Shown: positions 23,552 through 30,754 of the stretch, one piece after another | How the letters are laid out: each line of letters begins with the position of its first letter | Position numbering within the stretch: position 1 is the first letter of the stretch | Origin: Oscillospiraceae bacterium | GTDB taxonomy: Bacteria > Bacillota > Clostridia > Oscillospirales > Oscillospiraceae | Direction of reading: 5' to 3' | Length of the DNA: 36,055 bases | Assembly: GCA_020025675.1 (NCBI GenBank) | Contig: JAHHRS010000017.1 | Location: forward strand, 1 to 36,055 | Translations under genes and position numbers: made by a program | Notes under the pieces: model-generated | What the model saw: only the letters and a program-made list of their open reading frames with translations | What the model was told of the DNA's origin: nothing | The model's database searches: none

Positions 23552-24070
23552 ATGAACAAAACAATCTATGTTGGCTGTGACGATTCCGGTTACGAAATGA
23601 AGCTTGAAATAATAAAGCTTTTAAAAGATGAGGGATATGAGGTTATAGACTGCGGCAGTAATGACCGTCCGTCTCGATACCCTTATTATGCGGCTAAAGT
23701 GGCATCTGCTGTTTCAGCCGGTAAAGCCGAGAGAGGCATCTTAATATGCGGTTCGGGTATCGGTGTCAGTATAGCAGCCAACAAATTCAAAGGCGTCCGT
23801 GCAGCCGCAATAACCGACAGTTATTCCGCCCGCCTTACCCGTCGGCATAATGATTCAAACGTTCTATGTCTGGGCGGAAGAATGCTTGGAAAATGGGCAG
23901 CATTGGAAATCGTCCGAGTATGGCTAAGCACTGAATATGACTGCGGTCACCATGATGGTTCTTTGAAATTGCTTGAAGAGCTTGAAGACGTCACTATGAC
24001 AGGAAATGTGTGGTGTCCGGAGCAGCCGCCATATGAAGAATTTGACTGGAACCCGAATCAGACCCTGTAA
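23552..24070 (+). CDS. RpiB/LacAB-family sugar-phosphate isomerase, divergent
   Basis: The family isomerises aldose and ketose phosphates (ribose 5-P, galactose 6-P, tetrulose phosphates). The 172-residue protein keeps the core ILICGSGIGVSIAANKFKGVRAA with the catalytic Cys66, and the ring-opening His99 in RRHNDSNVLCLGGR. The usual substrate loop D-H-x-G reads DDSG here, so the His is lost, and the later GGRH-type phosphate-binding stretch reads CGHH. A C-terminal extension (about 150-172) is longer than in RpiB. It starts three bases after tktB with no good ribosome binding site, so it is probably coupled. The substrate may not be ribose 5-phosphate. Confidence 0.8.
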   Translation: MNKTIYVGCDDSGYEMKLEIIKLLKDEGYEVIDCGSNDRPSRYPYYAAKVASAVSAGKAERGILICGSGIGVSIAANKFKGVRAAAITDSYSARLTRRHNDSNVLCLGGRMLGKWAALEIVRVWLSTEYDCGHHDGSLKLLEELEDVTMTGNVWCPEQPPYEEFDWNPNQTL

Positions 24071-24090
24071 ACTGCTGCCAAAAAAACAAA

Positions 24091-24133
24091 AAAGCTTGCT
24101 GAAATCATTTAAAATGATATTTCAGCAAGCTTT
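24091..24133. terminator. Bidirectional terminator between rpiB-like gene and deoR
   Basis: AAAGCTTGCTGAAAT (24091-24105) pairs with ATTTCAGCAAGCTTT (24119-24133), with a further CATTT/AAATG pairing inside. A-rich on the left and T-ending on the right, it serves both convergent genes; deoR ends 16 bases to the right. Confidence 0.8.
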
Positions 24134-24149
24134 AAGCAGTATATAAATA

Positions 24150-24923
24150 TTACTCGATACAGTATTCAAGCTTAATATTATTTGTTTTAGCAAATGTTTC
24201 CCATTGATTGTCAAGTTTCTGGTCGGTCATTATTACATCTAAAGATTCAATTCCTGGAAACAGTATGTTAGCGCTGGAATTGAACTTTGTATGGTCGGCA
24301 ACAACACATTTAAATTCAGACTGCTGTAGCATACAGGCTCTCACATTGGCCTCACTCATGTGGTTATCGGAAAGACCGAATTCGCATGTAAGTTTAGGGC
24401 AGCTTATAAAGCAGCTGTCTGCATGGTAGTATTTAAGCACATCAACAGTGTGCTGGTTTGTAAAAGAGGTTGTTCTGCGTCTGAACTCTCCGCCGAGACA
24501 GATAAGATTAATGTTGGACTGGCTCTCATTGCAAAGTGTACAGATAAGAAGAGAGTTTGTTATTATGGTAAGGGATTTACCTGACCGGATAAAAGCTTCC
24601 GCAATAGAAAGACATGTTGTACTGGAGTCCAGCATTACAACATCGTTTTCATTAACATAGTTCATAGCCTGACGAGCCATTCTGTCTTTAGCACGCTGAT
24701 AATAAGCCTTGCGGAGATTTGTGGGGTAGCTTTTATCAAATTTCTCAACCAGATAAGCTCCGCCGTGAGTGCGTACTAACCGACCTTCACTCTCCATTTC
24801 CTTTAGGTCACGGCGAACAGTTTCCTCACTGCACCTGAAAAGCTCGCTGAGCGCCGGAACAAGCACAAAGCCCTGCTTATTCAATTCCATATCGATTAAA
24901 TTTTGACGTTCAATTTTAAGCAT
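24150..24923 (-). CDS. DeoR-family transcriptional repressor
   Basis: DeoR-family proteins repress sugar operons and are usually released by a phosphorylated sugar. The 257-residue protein starts IERQNLIDMELNKQGFVLVP and has a helix-turn-helix ELFRCSEETVRRDLKEMES followed by the wing RLVRTHGGAYLV. The sensor domain shows MLDSSTTCLSIAEAF (about 86), TNSLLICTLC, GGEFRRRTTSF and CVVADHTKFN. The start is ATG 24923, eight bases after GGAG. It sits between the two + strand sugar operons and divergent from the mtnK operon, so it most likely controls one or both, sensing a pathway phosphate such as a 5-deoxy-pentose phosphate (inference). Confidence 0.9.
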   Translation of the reverse strand: MLKIERQNLIDMELNKQGFVLVPALSELFRCSEETVRRDLKEMESEGRLVRTHGGAYLVEKFDKSYPTNLRKAYYQRAKDRMARQAMNYVNENDVVMLDSSTTCLSIAEAFIRSGKSLTIITNSLLICTLCNESQSNINLICLGGEFRRRTTSFTNQHTVDVLKYYHADSCFISCPKLTCEFGLSDNHMSEANVRACMLQQSEFKCVVADHTKFNSSANILFPGIESLDVIMTDQKLDNQWETFAKTNNIKLEYCIE

Positions 24924-24986
24924 GATAAAAACTCCAAATTTCAAAATAGATAAATGTTTATTTTTGTTTCCGAATTTGTTGTTTTT

Positions 24987-25015
24987 AGTATATTATATAT
25001 TCCATAAAAAAGCAA
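24987..25015 (-). promoter_or_regulatory. Promoter of the deoR-family gene
   Basis: On the minus strand TTGCTT (25010-25015) and TATACT (24987-24992) are 17 bases apart, giving a leader of about 55 bases. Confidence 0.65.
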
Positions 25016-25114
25016 TTAAAATAATAAAAAGAAGAAGTTTTTATTTAAGAGTAAGGAAAAAAGGTCAAATTACTTTTATTATTTCTATATTGATTTAAGT
25101 TTCTTTTGACGTTG

Positions 25115-25152
25115 ATGTTAGTTTATGTTGTTTTCTATGTTGACTTATGTTG
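25115..25152 (+). repeat. Tandem ATGTTG direct repeats over the mtnK promoter
   Basis: ATGTTA (25115), ATGTTG (25125), ATGTTG (25137) and ATGTTG (25147) are spaced 10, 12 and 10 bases, one helical turn apart, with a related GACGTTG just before. The last two flank and overlap the -35 box at 25140-25145. Direct repeats at helical spacing over a promoter are typical of DeoR-family operators. Related single copies lie upstream of the transketolase operon. Confidence 0.65.
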
Positions 25153-25168
25153 CTTTAGGGTGTATTAT
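25140..25168 (+). promoter_or_regulatory. Promoter of the mtnK-to-methionine gamma-lyase operon
   Basis: TTGACT (25140-25145) and TATTAT (25163-25168) are 17 bases apart, about 100 bases before the mtnK ATG. The -35 lies within the ATGTTG repeats, so a bound repressor would block RNA polymerase. Confidence 0.8.
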
Positions 25169-25215
25169 TTGGGTGAAATGTGGGAAATTCAACTTTACTT
25201 TTATTACGAATGGCC

Positions 25216-25238
25216 GTATCCGACCTGATTTCGGATAC
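25216..25238 (+). other. Leader hairpin of the mtnK operon
   Basis: GTATCCGA (25216-25223) pairs perfectly with TCGGATAC (25231-25238) around a 7-base loop in the untranslated leader, 33 bases before the mtnK ATG. No T-run follows, so it is not a terminator. It is too small for an S-box or another known riboswitch. Confidence 0.5.
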
Positions 25239-25271
25239 ATAAATATAAACTGAAGATCGGAGGACTGGTAT

Positions 25272-26495
25272 ATGAAAAACTTTACCGAATTTTTTCTTAT
25301 GGACACAGACGATGTAAAACGTTATGCAGTAGAAGTTCTTCATAAGTTTGAACCTGATGAAGAAACCGAATGCGTTGAAATCGGAGACGGCAATATAAAC
25401 TACGTTTTCAAAATTAAATCCCTGCGTGACGGCCACTCCCTTGTTGTTAAACAAGCTGACAAGCATCTTCGTTCATCCGGCAGACCCCTTGATACCTACC
25501 GCAACAAGATAGAAGCAAAAATTCTTCAGCTTCAGGGCGAGCTTGCTCCCGGCTACGTTCCCCAGGTATTTCATTACGATGAAACAATGTGCGCCCTTTC
25601 CATGGAAGACATTTCCGCTTATAAGAATCTTCGCACAGAGCTTATGGAAAACAGAGTTTATCCCCATCTGAGTGAAAATCTATCTACCTTTATGGCTGAT
25701 ACCCTCTTACCGACTACCGATCTTGTTATGAACAGCGCTGACAAGAAGAAAAACGTAAAGTTCTTTGTTAATCCGGAGCTTTGCGACATTACCGAAGACT
25801 TGGTTCTTTCCGAGCCTTATCTCTCTGTACCGTACAATGAGAGAAACAAAAACATAATTACCGAAGGAAACGAGAAGTTCGTTGAAGAGTACCTTTATAA
25901 TGACATGGAACTTCACACAGAGGTTGCAAAGCTCAGAGACCGTTTTATGAACTGTGCTCAGTCCCTTATTCACGGTGACCTGCACTCAGGTTCTGTTTTT
26001 GCAAATGCTGAAGGCATAAAGGTAATTGACCCTGAATTTGCCTTCTACGGTCCCATGGGCTACGACATCGGAAATGTTATCGGAAACCTGTTCTTTTCAC
26101 TGGTTAACAAGCTTTACACCATGCCAGAACAGAAAGAGGCCATACAGGCTCTTGAAAAAATTATAGCAGACACCTGTGATATGACCCGGGAAAAGATAGA
26201 GAAAAAGTATGATGAGCAAGTCACCTTTCAGCTTTATAAAACCGACGGATTTAAGAAATTTTACATTGATTGCATAATGGCTGATTCCTTCGGCTATGCA
26301 GGTACCGAAATTATCCGCCGCACTGTGGGCGACTCAAAGGTAATGGAGGTCAGTTCCGTTAAAGACCTTTCCCTCCGAATCCCTATGGAACGCTGTCTTG
26401 TGAAGCTTGGTATTGCACTTATAAAACAGCGTGAGAGCATTAAATGCGGCAGAGAAACCATTGAGACTCTTCATAATATTTTATACGGAATTTAA
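25272..26495 (+). CDS. mtnK: S-methyl-5-thioribose kinase-like (MtnK/DrdK family)
   Basis: MtnK phosphorylates methylthioribose, or 5-deoxyribose in the DHAP shunt, at C1 using ATP. The 407-residue protein has the family features: IGDGNINYVFKI (about 37-48) with the nucleotide-binding loop, VVKQ at 58-61, the catalytic loop HGDLHSGS (234-241), and DPEFAFYGPMGYDIG (253-267). The region after KQ reads ADKHLRSSGRPLDTYRNKIEA, differing from the Bacillus LPYVRxxGESWPL segment, so the sugar preference may differ. GGAGG lies eight bases before ATG 25272. It is first in a seven-gene operon. Confidence 0.88.
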   Translation: MKNFTEFFLMDTDDVKRYAVEVLHKFEPDEETECVEIGDGNINYVFKIKSLRDGHSLVVKQADKHLRSSGRPLDTYRNKIEAKILQLQGELAPGYVPQVFHYDETMCALSMEDISAYKNLRTELMENRVYPHLSENLSTFMADTLLPTTDLVMNSADKKKNVKFFVNPELCDITEDLVLSEPYLSVPYNERNKNIITEGNEKFVEEYLYNDMELHTEVAKLRDRFMNCAQSLIHGDLHSGSVFANAEGIKVIDPEFAFYGPMGYDIGNVIGNLFFSLVNKLYTMPEQKEAIQALEKIIADTCDMTREKIEKKYDEQVTFQLYKTDGFKKFYIDCIMADSFGYAGTEIIRRTVGDSKVMEVSSVKDLSLRIPMERCLVKLGIALIKQRESIKCGRETIETLHNILYGI

Positions 26496-26542
26496 AATCC
26501 CGTCAGTGCAATTTTTTATAACCGATAATAAGGAGAACCATT

Positions 26543-27592
26543 ATGGAAAGAATGGATAAAAATATGCCGTTTCTTCTCAAGTATGAGAATGTGGCGTGGT
26601 ATGACAAAGGTAAAGTAAGAATACTCGATAGACGCATTTTCCCCGAGCGTCACTTTGTTGAGTGCGAAAGCTATCAGGAAGTAGTCAAAGCAATATCCGA
26701 TATGGTAACTCAGAGTGCCGGTCCCTATACAGCTGTGGGAATGGGAATGGCTTTGGCTGCATATCAGATAAAGGATAAAGGTATAAAAGAGCAGTGCGAC
26801 TTTCTGGATAAGGCAGCCTATGACCTTGCCCATGCAAGACCCACTACCGCAAACCGTTACGGTAAAATAACCTATCACTGTGCAGAAGTGGGAAAAGCCG
26901 CTCTGGAAAACGGTAAAGACCCTATCGAGGCCATTGTTGATACTACTATTGAGTCTCTTAACCGCCGTTACAGCACTATGCAGATAGTTGGTAACTATCT
27001 CTCTGACCTTATTCCCAACAACGGAACCATTTTAACTCAGTGCTTTGGTGAGACAATTATCGGCACTGTCATTAGAGCGGCTATCGAAAGCGGAAAGAAC
27101 TTCCGTGTTTTCTGCGCCGAGACCCGCCCGTATCTTCAGGGCGCAAGACTCACCTCCAGCTGCTTTGGCGAAATGGGTTTTGATACAACGGTCATTACCG
27201 ACAATATGATAGCCTATTCCATGGAGAAAGAGGGCATAGACCTTTTTACTTCTGCTGCCGACACAATAGCAAGAGACGGTCATATTGCCAATAAGATAGG
27301 AACTTTTCAGATTGCAATTCTTGCAAAGTATTTTGGAATTCCATACTATGTCACCGGTATTCCGGATGAAGACAAGATGACCGGAGATGACATTGTTATA
27401 GAAATGCGTAATCCTTCTCAGGTCCTCAGCTACCGCGGTATACAAAATACAATTCCTGAGGTTAAAGCTATATATCCGTCTTTTGACGTTGTACCGCCTC
27501 ACCTTATTTCCGGTGTTGTTACCGATAAGGGCGTTTACGTTCCCTATATTTTAGATAAATATTTTGACAGTGATGTAAAAAAATTTTACTAA
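26543..27592 (+). CDS. Divergent MtnA/eIF2B-family aldose-1-phosphate isomerase
   Basis: MtnA converts methylthioribose 1-P to methylthioribulose 1-P. The predicted 349-residue protein keeps the two catalytic positions, Cys167 (LTQCFGE) and Asp240 (SAADTIARDG), plus ARPTTAN (98-104), ETRPYLQGARLT (193-204) and ANKIGT (249-254). The phosphate-binding RGAPAIG loop is replaced by SAGPYTAVG (58-66) and the CNAG loop by CFGE. It is therefore clearly an isomerase of this superfamily but not a standard MtnA, and may act on 5-deoxyribose 1-P or another aldose 1-phosphate. AAGGAG lies seven bases before ATG 26543, and the gene is 47 bases after mtnK. Confidence 0.78.
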   Translation: MERMDKNMPFLLKYENVAWYDKGKVRILDRRIFPERHFVECESYQEVVKAISDMVTQSAGPYTAVGMGMALAAYQIKDKGIKEQCDFLDKAAYDLAHARPTTANRYGKITYHCAEVGKAALENGKDPIEAIVDTTIESLNRRYSTMQIVGNYLSDLIPNNGTILTQCFGETIIGTVIRAAIESGKNFRVFCAETRPYLQGARLTSSCFGEMGFDTTVITDNMIAYSMEKEGIDLFTSAADTIARDGHIANKIGTFQIAILAKYFGIPYYVTGIPDEDKMTGDDIVIEMRNPSQVLSYRGIQNTIPEVKAIYPSFDVVPPHLISGVVTDKGVYVPYILDKYFDSDVKKFY

Positions 27593-27607
27593 AAGGAGTT
27601 CATTCTT

Positions 27608-28603
27608 ATGAAACTGTATGTAAGAGCACCCTATCCTGAAAATCGCCTTGCTGAGCTTAGAGAAATGTTCGACGAAGTAATCTATGAGCCTTGGACGGAT
27701 ACCGGCGAAAGATACTACGAAGATGAAATGCTGGAAAACTTAAAGCGTGTCCAGCCTGACGCTCTTATAACAGAGCTTGACCGTGTAACCGAGAAAGTTC
27801 TTACGGGCTATAACAGGCTGCGCTTTATCGGCGATTGCCGGGCAACCCCTGCAAACATTGAGGTTGAGGCTTGCACTAAAACCGGCATTCCAATTTTCTG
27901 CACCCCCGGACGTAACACTCAGGCCGTTGCCGAGCTGGTGGTAGCTCTCATGGTTGTTTCCATGAGAAACGCCCTTCCCGCAATTCAGTGGGCAAAGGAT
28001 GGTAAATGGGTTGAAGGAACTACTCCATATTTTCTCTGGATGGGCCATGAACTTCAGGGTAAAAAGGTAGGCTTTGTAGGTTTCGGAGCTATAAGCCATG
28101 CCGCCGCTAAGATACTTGACGGTTTTGACTGTGACATTTCCTTCTATGATCCATTCATAGAGAGCTCTCAGGGGCATTATCATAAGACAAGCCTTGAGGC
28201 TATATTTGCAGAAAGTGATGTTGTATCTCTGCATCTCCCTGTTACCGACTCTACAATAGGCATGATAAATGAAACTCTGCTTCGTTCAATGAAGAAAAGT
28301 GCAATCTTCGTAAACGCTGCCCGCTCCGCAATAGTTGACTACAAGGCTCTTATCCGTCTGCTAAACGACAAGGCCATAGCCGGTGCCGTTATCGATGTTC
28401 TGGACACCGAGCCTCCTACGGAGGAAGATCTGGCAATTGCCTACTGTCCCAACACCATTCTTACACCTCATATAGGCGGCTCTACATTTGAAGTCACCAA
28501 TCATCAGGCTGATATACTTAACGCCCGTATTCAGAGTTGGTTCAAGGGTGAAAACATTGAAAAACTGGTGTACAACAAAGATGTACTTAAAAAACAGAAT
28601 TAA
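27608..28603 (+). CDS. D-2-hydroxyacid dehydrogenase family protein (YoaD-like)
   Basis: NAD-dependent oxidoreductase of the D-isomer 2-hydroxyacid dehydrogenase family. The 331-residue protein has the catalytic triad Arg239 (NAARSAIVD), Glu268 (LDTEPP) and His288 (LTPHIGGST). The Rossmann motif reads GFGAIS (158-163), with Ser in place of the third Gly, and Asp181 ends beta-2, which favours NAD over NADP. AAGGAG lies nine bases before ATG 27608. It is joined without a gap to an FGGY kinase, as in the Bacillus subtilis yoaDCB operon, which is in the SAM-riboswitch (S-box) regulon. The substrate is unknown. Confidence 0.82.
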   Translation: MKLYVRAPYPENRLAELREMFDEVIYEPWTDTGERYYEDEMLENLKRVQPDALITELDRVTEKVLTGYNRLRFIGDCRATPANIEVEACTKTGIPIFCTPGRNTQAVAELVVALMVVSMRNALPAIQWAKDGKWVEGTTPYFLWMGHELQGKKVGFVGFGAISHAAAKILDGFDCDISFYDPFIESSQGHYHKTSLEAIFAESDVVSLHLPVTDSTIGMINETLLRSMKKSAIFVNAARSAIVDYKALIRLLNDKAIAGAVIDVLDTEPPTEEDLAIAYCPNTILTPHIGGSTFEVTNHQADILNARIQSWFKGENIEKLVYNKDVLKKQN

Positions 28604-30037
28604 ATGAAGTATTACCTTATTGTTGATCTGGGCACCGGAAATACAAGGGTTGCACTGGTTTCCTCCCTTGGTCGGATACTTGGAATACGCACATTTACTA
28701 ACACTTATTACAAAGATGAGAAATATCCTGATGCCCAGTATTTCATTCCCAACGAATGGGAAAGGGAAATTTACCGCTGCTGCGAAGAACTTCACCGTGA
28801 ATTTCCCGATATTAGGGTCAGTGCGGTTTCCTCTGCCGGCGCAAGACAGAGCATTGTCCTTTTAGACAATGAGGGTAAAGCCTTTTACGGTCTCCCGAAT
28901 ATTGATAACCGGGGAAGAGATTATATGGGGCAAATTCAGGAAACAGACAGAATCTATGAACTTTCCGGAAAATGGGTCACCGAGGATTTCTGTGCTGCAA
29001 AGATTATGGGACTTAAAAAGCTAAGACCTGAGCTTTATGAAAGAATTGACAAAATTGTTAGTGTAAGCGAATGGATATGCTGCATATTCACCGGCATTGC
29101 GGCAATGGAACATTCACAAGCATGTGAAACTGAGCTTTATGACATTGAACAAAAGGTCTGGTCCACGGAACTGTGCAGAGCCTACGGTATTAAAACGTCA
29201 GTGCTTCCTCCGCTTGCCTCTGCCGGGACAAAGCTTGCCTCTGTCCTTCCCCGGTTTATAGAGAAATACAGAATGGAAGATAATGCTGTATTCGTAATAG
29301 GCGGTGCCGATACTCAGGTTGCCCTAAGGCAGGTACCCATGAAATACGGGGACATTGCCATAGTTTCAGGCACAACCTCCCCTGTTGTCACTCTTTCTGA
29401 GAAAAAATATTATGATCCTCAGCAGAGAGTATGGGAAGATGCTGATCTGGGCGGATTAAACTATTTAACCGAAATGAACCCCGGCGTTACAGGGCTGAAT
29501 TATCAGCGTGTAAAAGCCGCCCTTTGTCCGGATTTAAGCTACGACCGGCTTGAAAAAATTTATTCTGAGAAAACAGAATTTCATTGTACTGCATCTTTTT
29601 CTTCTCTGCTCTTCTATCGGCGGTGTTCGCTGAGAAACGGCGGCTTTTTCATGGAATCTCCATTTAGTTTTAAGGCCGACAAAACTGATATGTGCTATGC
29701 AGTACTTGCAGATATTGCCTGTTCCGTTTATGAGCAGTTATATAGACTCATTGACCTTACAAAAAACAACAGTCGCTATATTTATGGACTTGGAGGCGGA
29801 TTTCAGTCTAATGCTCTAAGGCAGATGATAGCCGACCTCTCCGGGCTTGAGCTTCGCCTGTATCCCGGCTATGAGCAGGCAACAGTGCAAGGTCTCGTCA
29901 AGCTCTGTAATGTAAGTTTTAATTTGGAGAATAATTATGATAGCAGCGATTACCTAAGCTACACGCCTAAAAAAGACAGCCTAATCCACAAATACTACCC
30001 GGTCTGGCTTAAAAACCGAGTTCGTGCGAACAGTTAA
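28604..30037 (+). CDS. FGGY-family carbohydrate kinase (YoaC/LsrK-like)
   Basis: FGGY kinases phosphorylate ketoses, polyols and related compounds such as autoinducer-2. The 477-residue protein has the N-terminal phosphate-1 motif IVDLGTGNTRVAL (6-18), VSSAGARQSIVLLD (75-88), the catalytic Asp236 in GGADTQVALRQVP, SGTTSP (255-260), and the C-terminal adenosine motif YGLGGGFQSNALRQMIADLSG (after 390). Its ATG follows the dehydrogenase TAA with no gap and no ribosome binding site, so translation is coupled. YoaC-LsrK-type kinases beside a 2-hydroxyacid dehydrogenase recur in Bacillota. Its substrate here is not evident. Confidence 0.83.
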   Translation: MKYYLIVDLGTGNTRVALVSSLGRILGIRTFTNTYYKDEKYPDAQYFIPNEWEREIYRCCEELHREFPDIRVSAVSSAGARQSIVLLDNEGKAFYGLPNIDNRGRDYMGQIQETDRIYELSGKWVTEDFCAAKIMGLKKLRPELYERIDKIVSVSEWICCIFTGIAAMEHSQACETELYDIEQKVWSTELCRAYGIKTSVLPPLASAGTKLASVLPRFIEKYRMEDNAVFVIGGADTQVALRQVPMKYGDIAIVSGTTSPVVTLSEKKYYDPQQRVWEDADLGGLNYLTEMNPGVTGLNYQRVKAALCPDLSYDRLEKIYSEKTEFHCTASFSSLLFYRRCSLRNGGFFMESPFSFKADKTDMCYAVLADIACSVYEQLYRLIDLTKNNSRYIYGLGGGFQSNALRQMIADLSGLELRLYPGYEQATVQGLVKLCNVSFNLENNYDSSDYLSYTPKKDSLIHKYYPVWLKNRVRANS

Positions 30038-30062
30038 ATAACAAATTTGGAGGTATGCACCT

Positions 30063-30728
30063 ATGTTGATGCAGGAAGAAAGAGAATTAATAGTAGAATA
30101 CGGCAAGAAGCTGAGTGAGTCAGGTCTTTGCCCCGGCACCAGCGGAAATATTAGTATTTTTAATGCCGATAAGAAGCTTATGGCTATAAGCCCCTCCGGA
30201 ATAGATTACTTTGAGACAAGACCTGAGGATGTTGTCATCACCGATCTTGATGCAAACGTGGTGGACGGTACACGTAAACCCTCCAGTGAGTGGGCTTTGC
30301 ATACAATTTTTTATAAGAACAAGCCCGATGCCGGCGCTGTTGTCCACACTCACTCAGTATACTGCACTACCTTTGCAGTTTTAGGGGAGCCTATCCGTGC
30401 GGTTCATTATGTTATCGGGGACGCTAACACTTCCACCGTTCCCTGCGCCCCCTACCACACATTCGGTACCGTACAGCTGGCTGAGGAAGCAATTAAAGTC
30501 TGCGGTGACTCCAATGCAGTTCTTCTGGGAAACCACGGTATTGTGACCTGCGGTAAGGATATAAAGGGTGCCTTTGGACTTGCAAACAATTTAGAGTACA
30601 TTGCAAAGCTCCAGTATCAGGCTATGTGCATTGGAAAACCTAACATTCTCACCTCCCAGCAGATGGACGTTGTTATGGAGAAATTTAAGGGTTACGGTCA
30701 GCCAGACAGCAACAGAACCGGTTATTAA
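30063..30728 (+). CDS. Class II aldolase (FucA/DrdA-like)
   Basis: Zinc-dependent aldolases of the fuculose-phosphate family split ketose 1-phosphates into DHAP and an aldehyde. In the DHAP shunt the product is acetaldehyde or methylthioacetaldehyde. The predicted 221-residue protein has the phosphate loop GTSGNIS (25-31) and PSG (44-46), the catalytic Glu76 in PSSEWALH, and zinc ligands His95, His97 (VVHTHS) and His158 (LLGNHG), all matching FucA positions to within three residues. GGAGG lies nine bases before ATG 30063. It follows the FGGY kinase by 25 bases. Confidence 0.87.
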   Translation: MLMQEERELIVEYGKKLSESGLCPGTSGNISIFNADKKLMAISPSGIDYFETRPEDVVITDLDANVVDGTRKPSSEWALHTIFYKNKPDAGAVVHTHSVYCTTFAVLGEPIRAVHYVIGDANTSTVPCAPYHTFGTVQLAEEAIKVCGDSNAVLLGNHGIVTCGKDIKGAFGLANNLEYIAKLQYQAMCIGKPNILTSQQMDVVMEKFKGYGQPDSNRTGY

Positions 30729-30754
30729 TATCTTAATAAAGCGAGGAGATAAAT

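Noticed and set aside
25169..25271. SAM riboswitch (S-box) in the mtnK leader
   Set aside because: The leader is only about 100 bases, has one small hairpin and lacks the S-box core and terminator.
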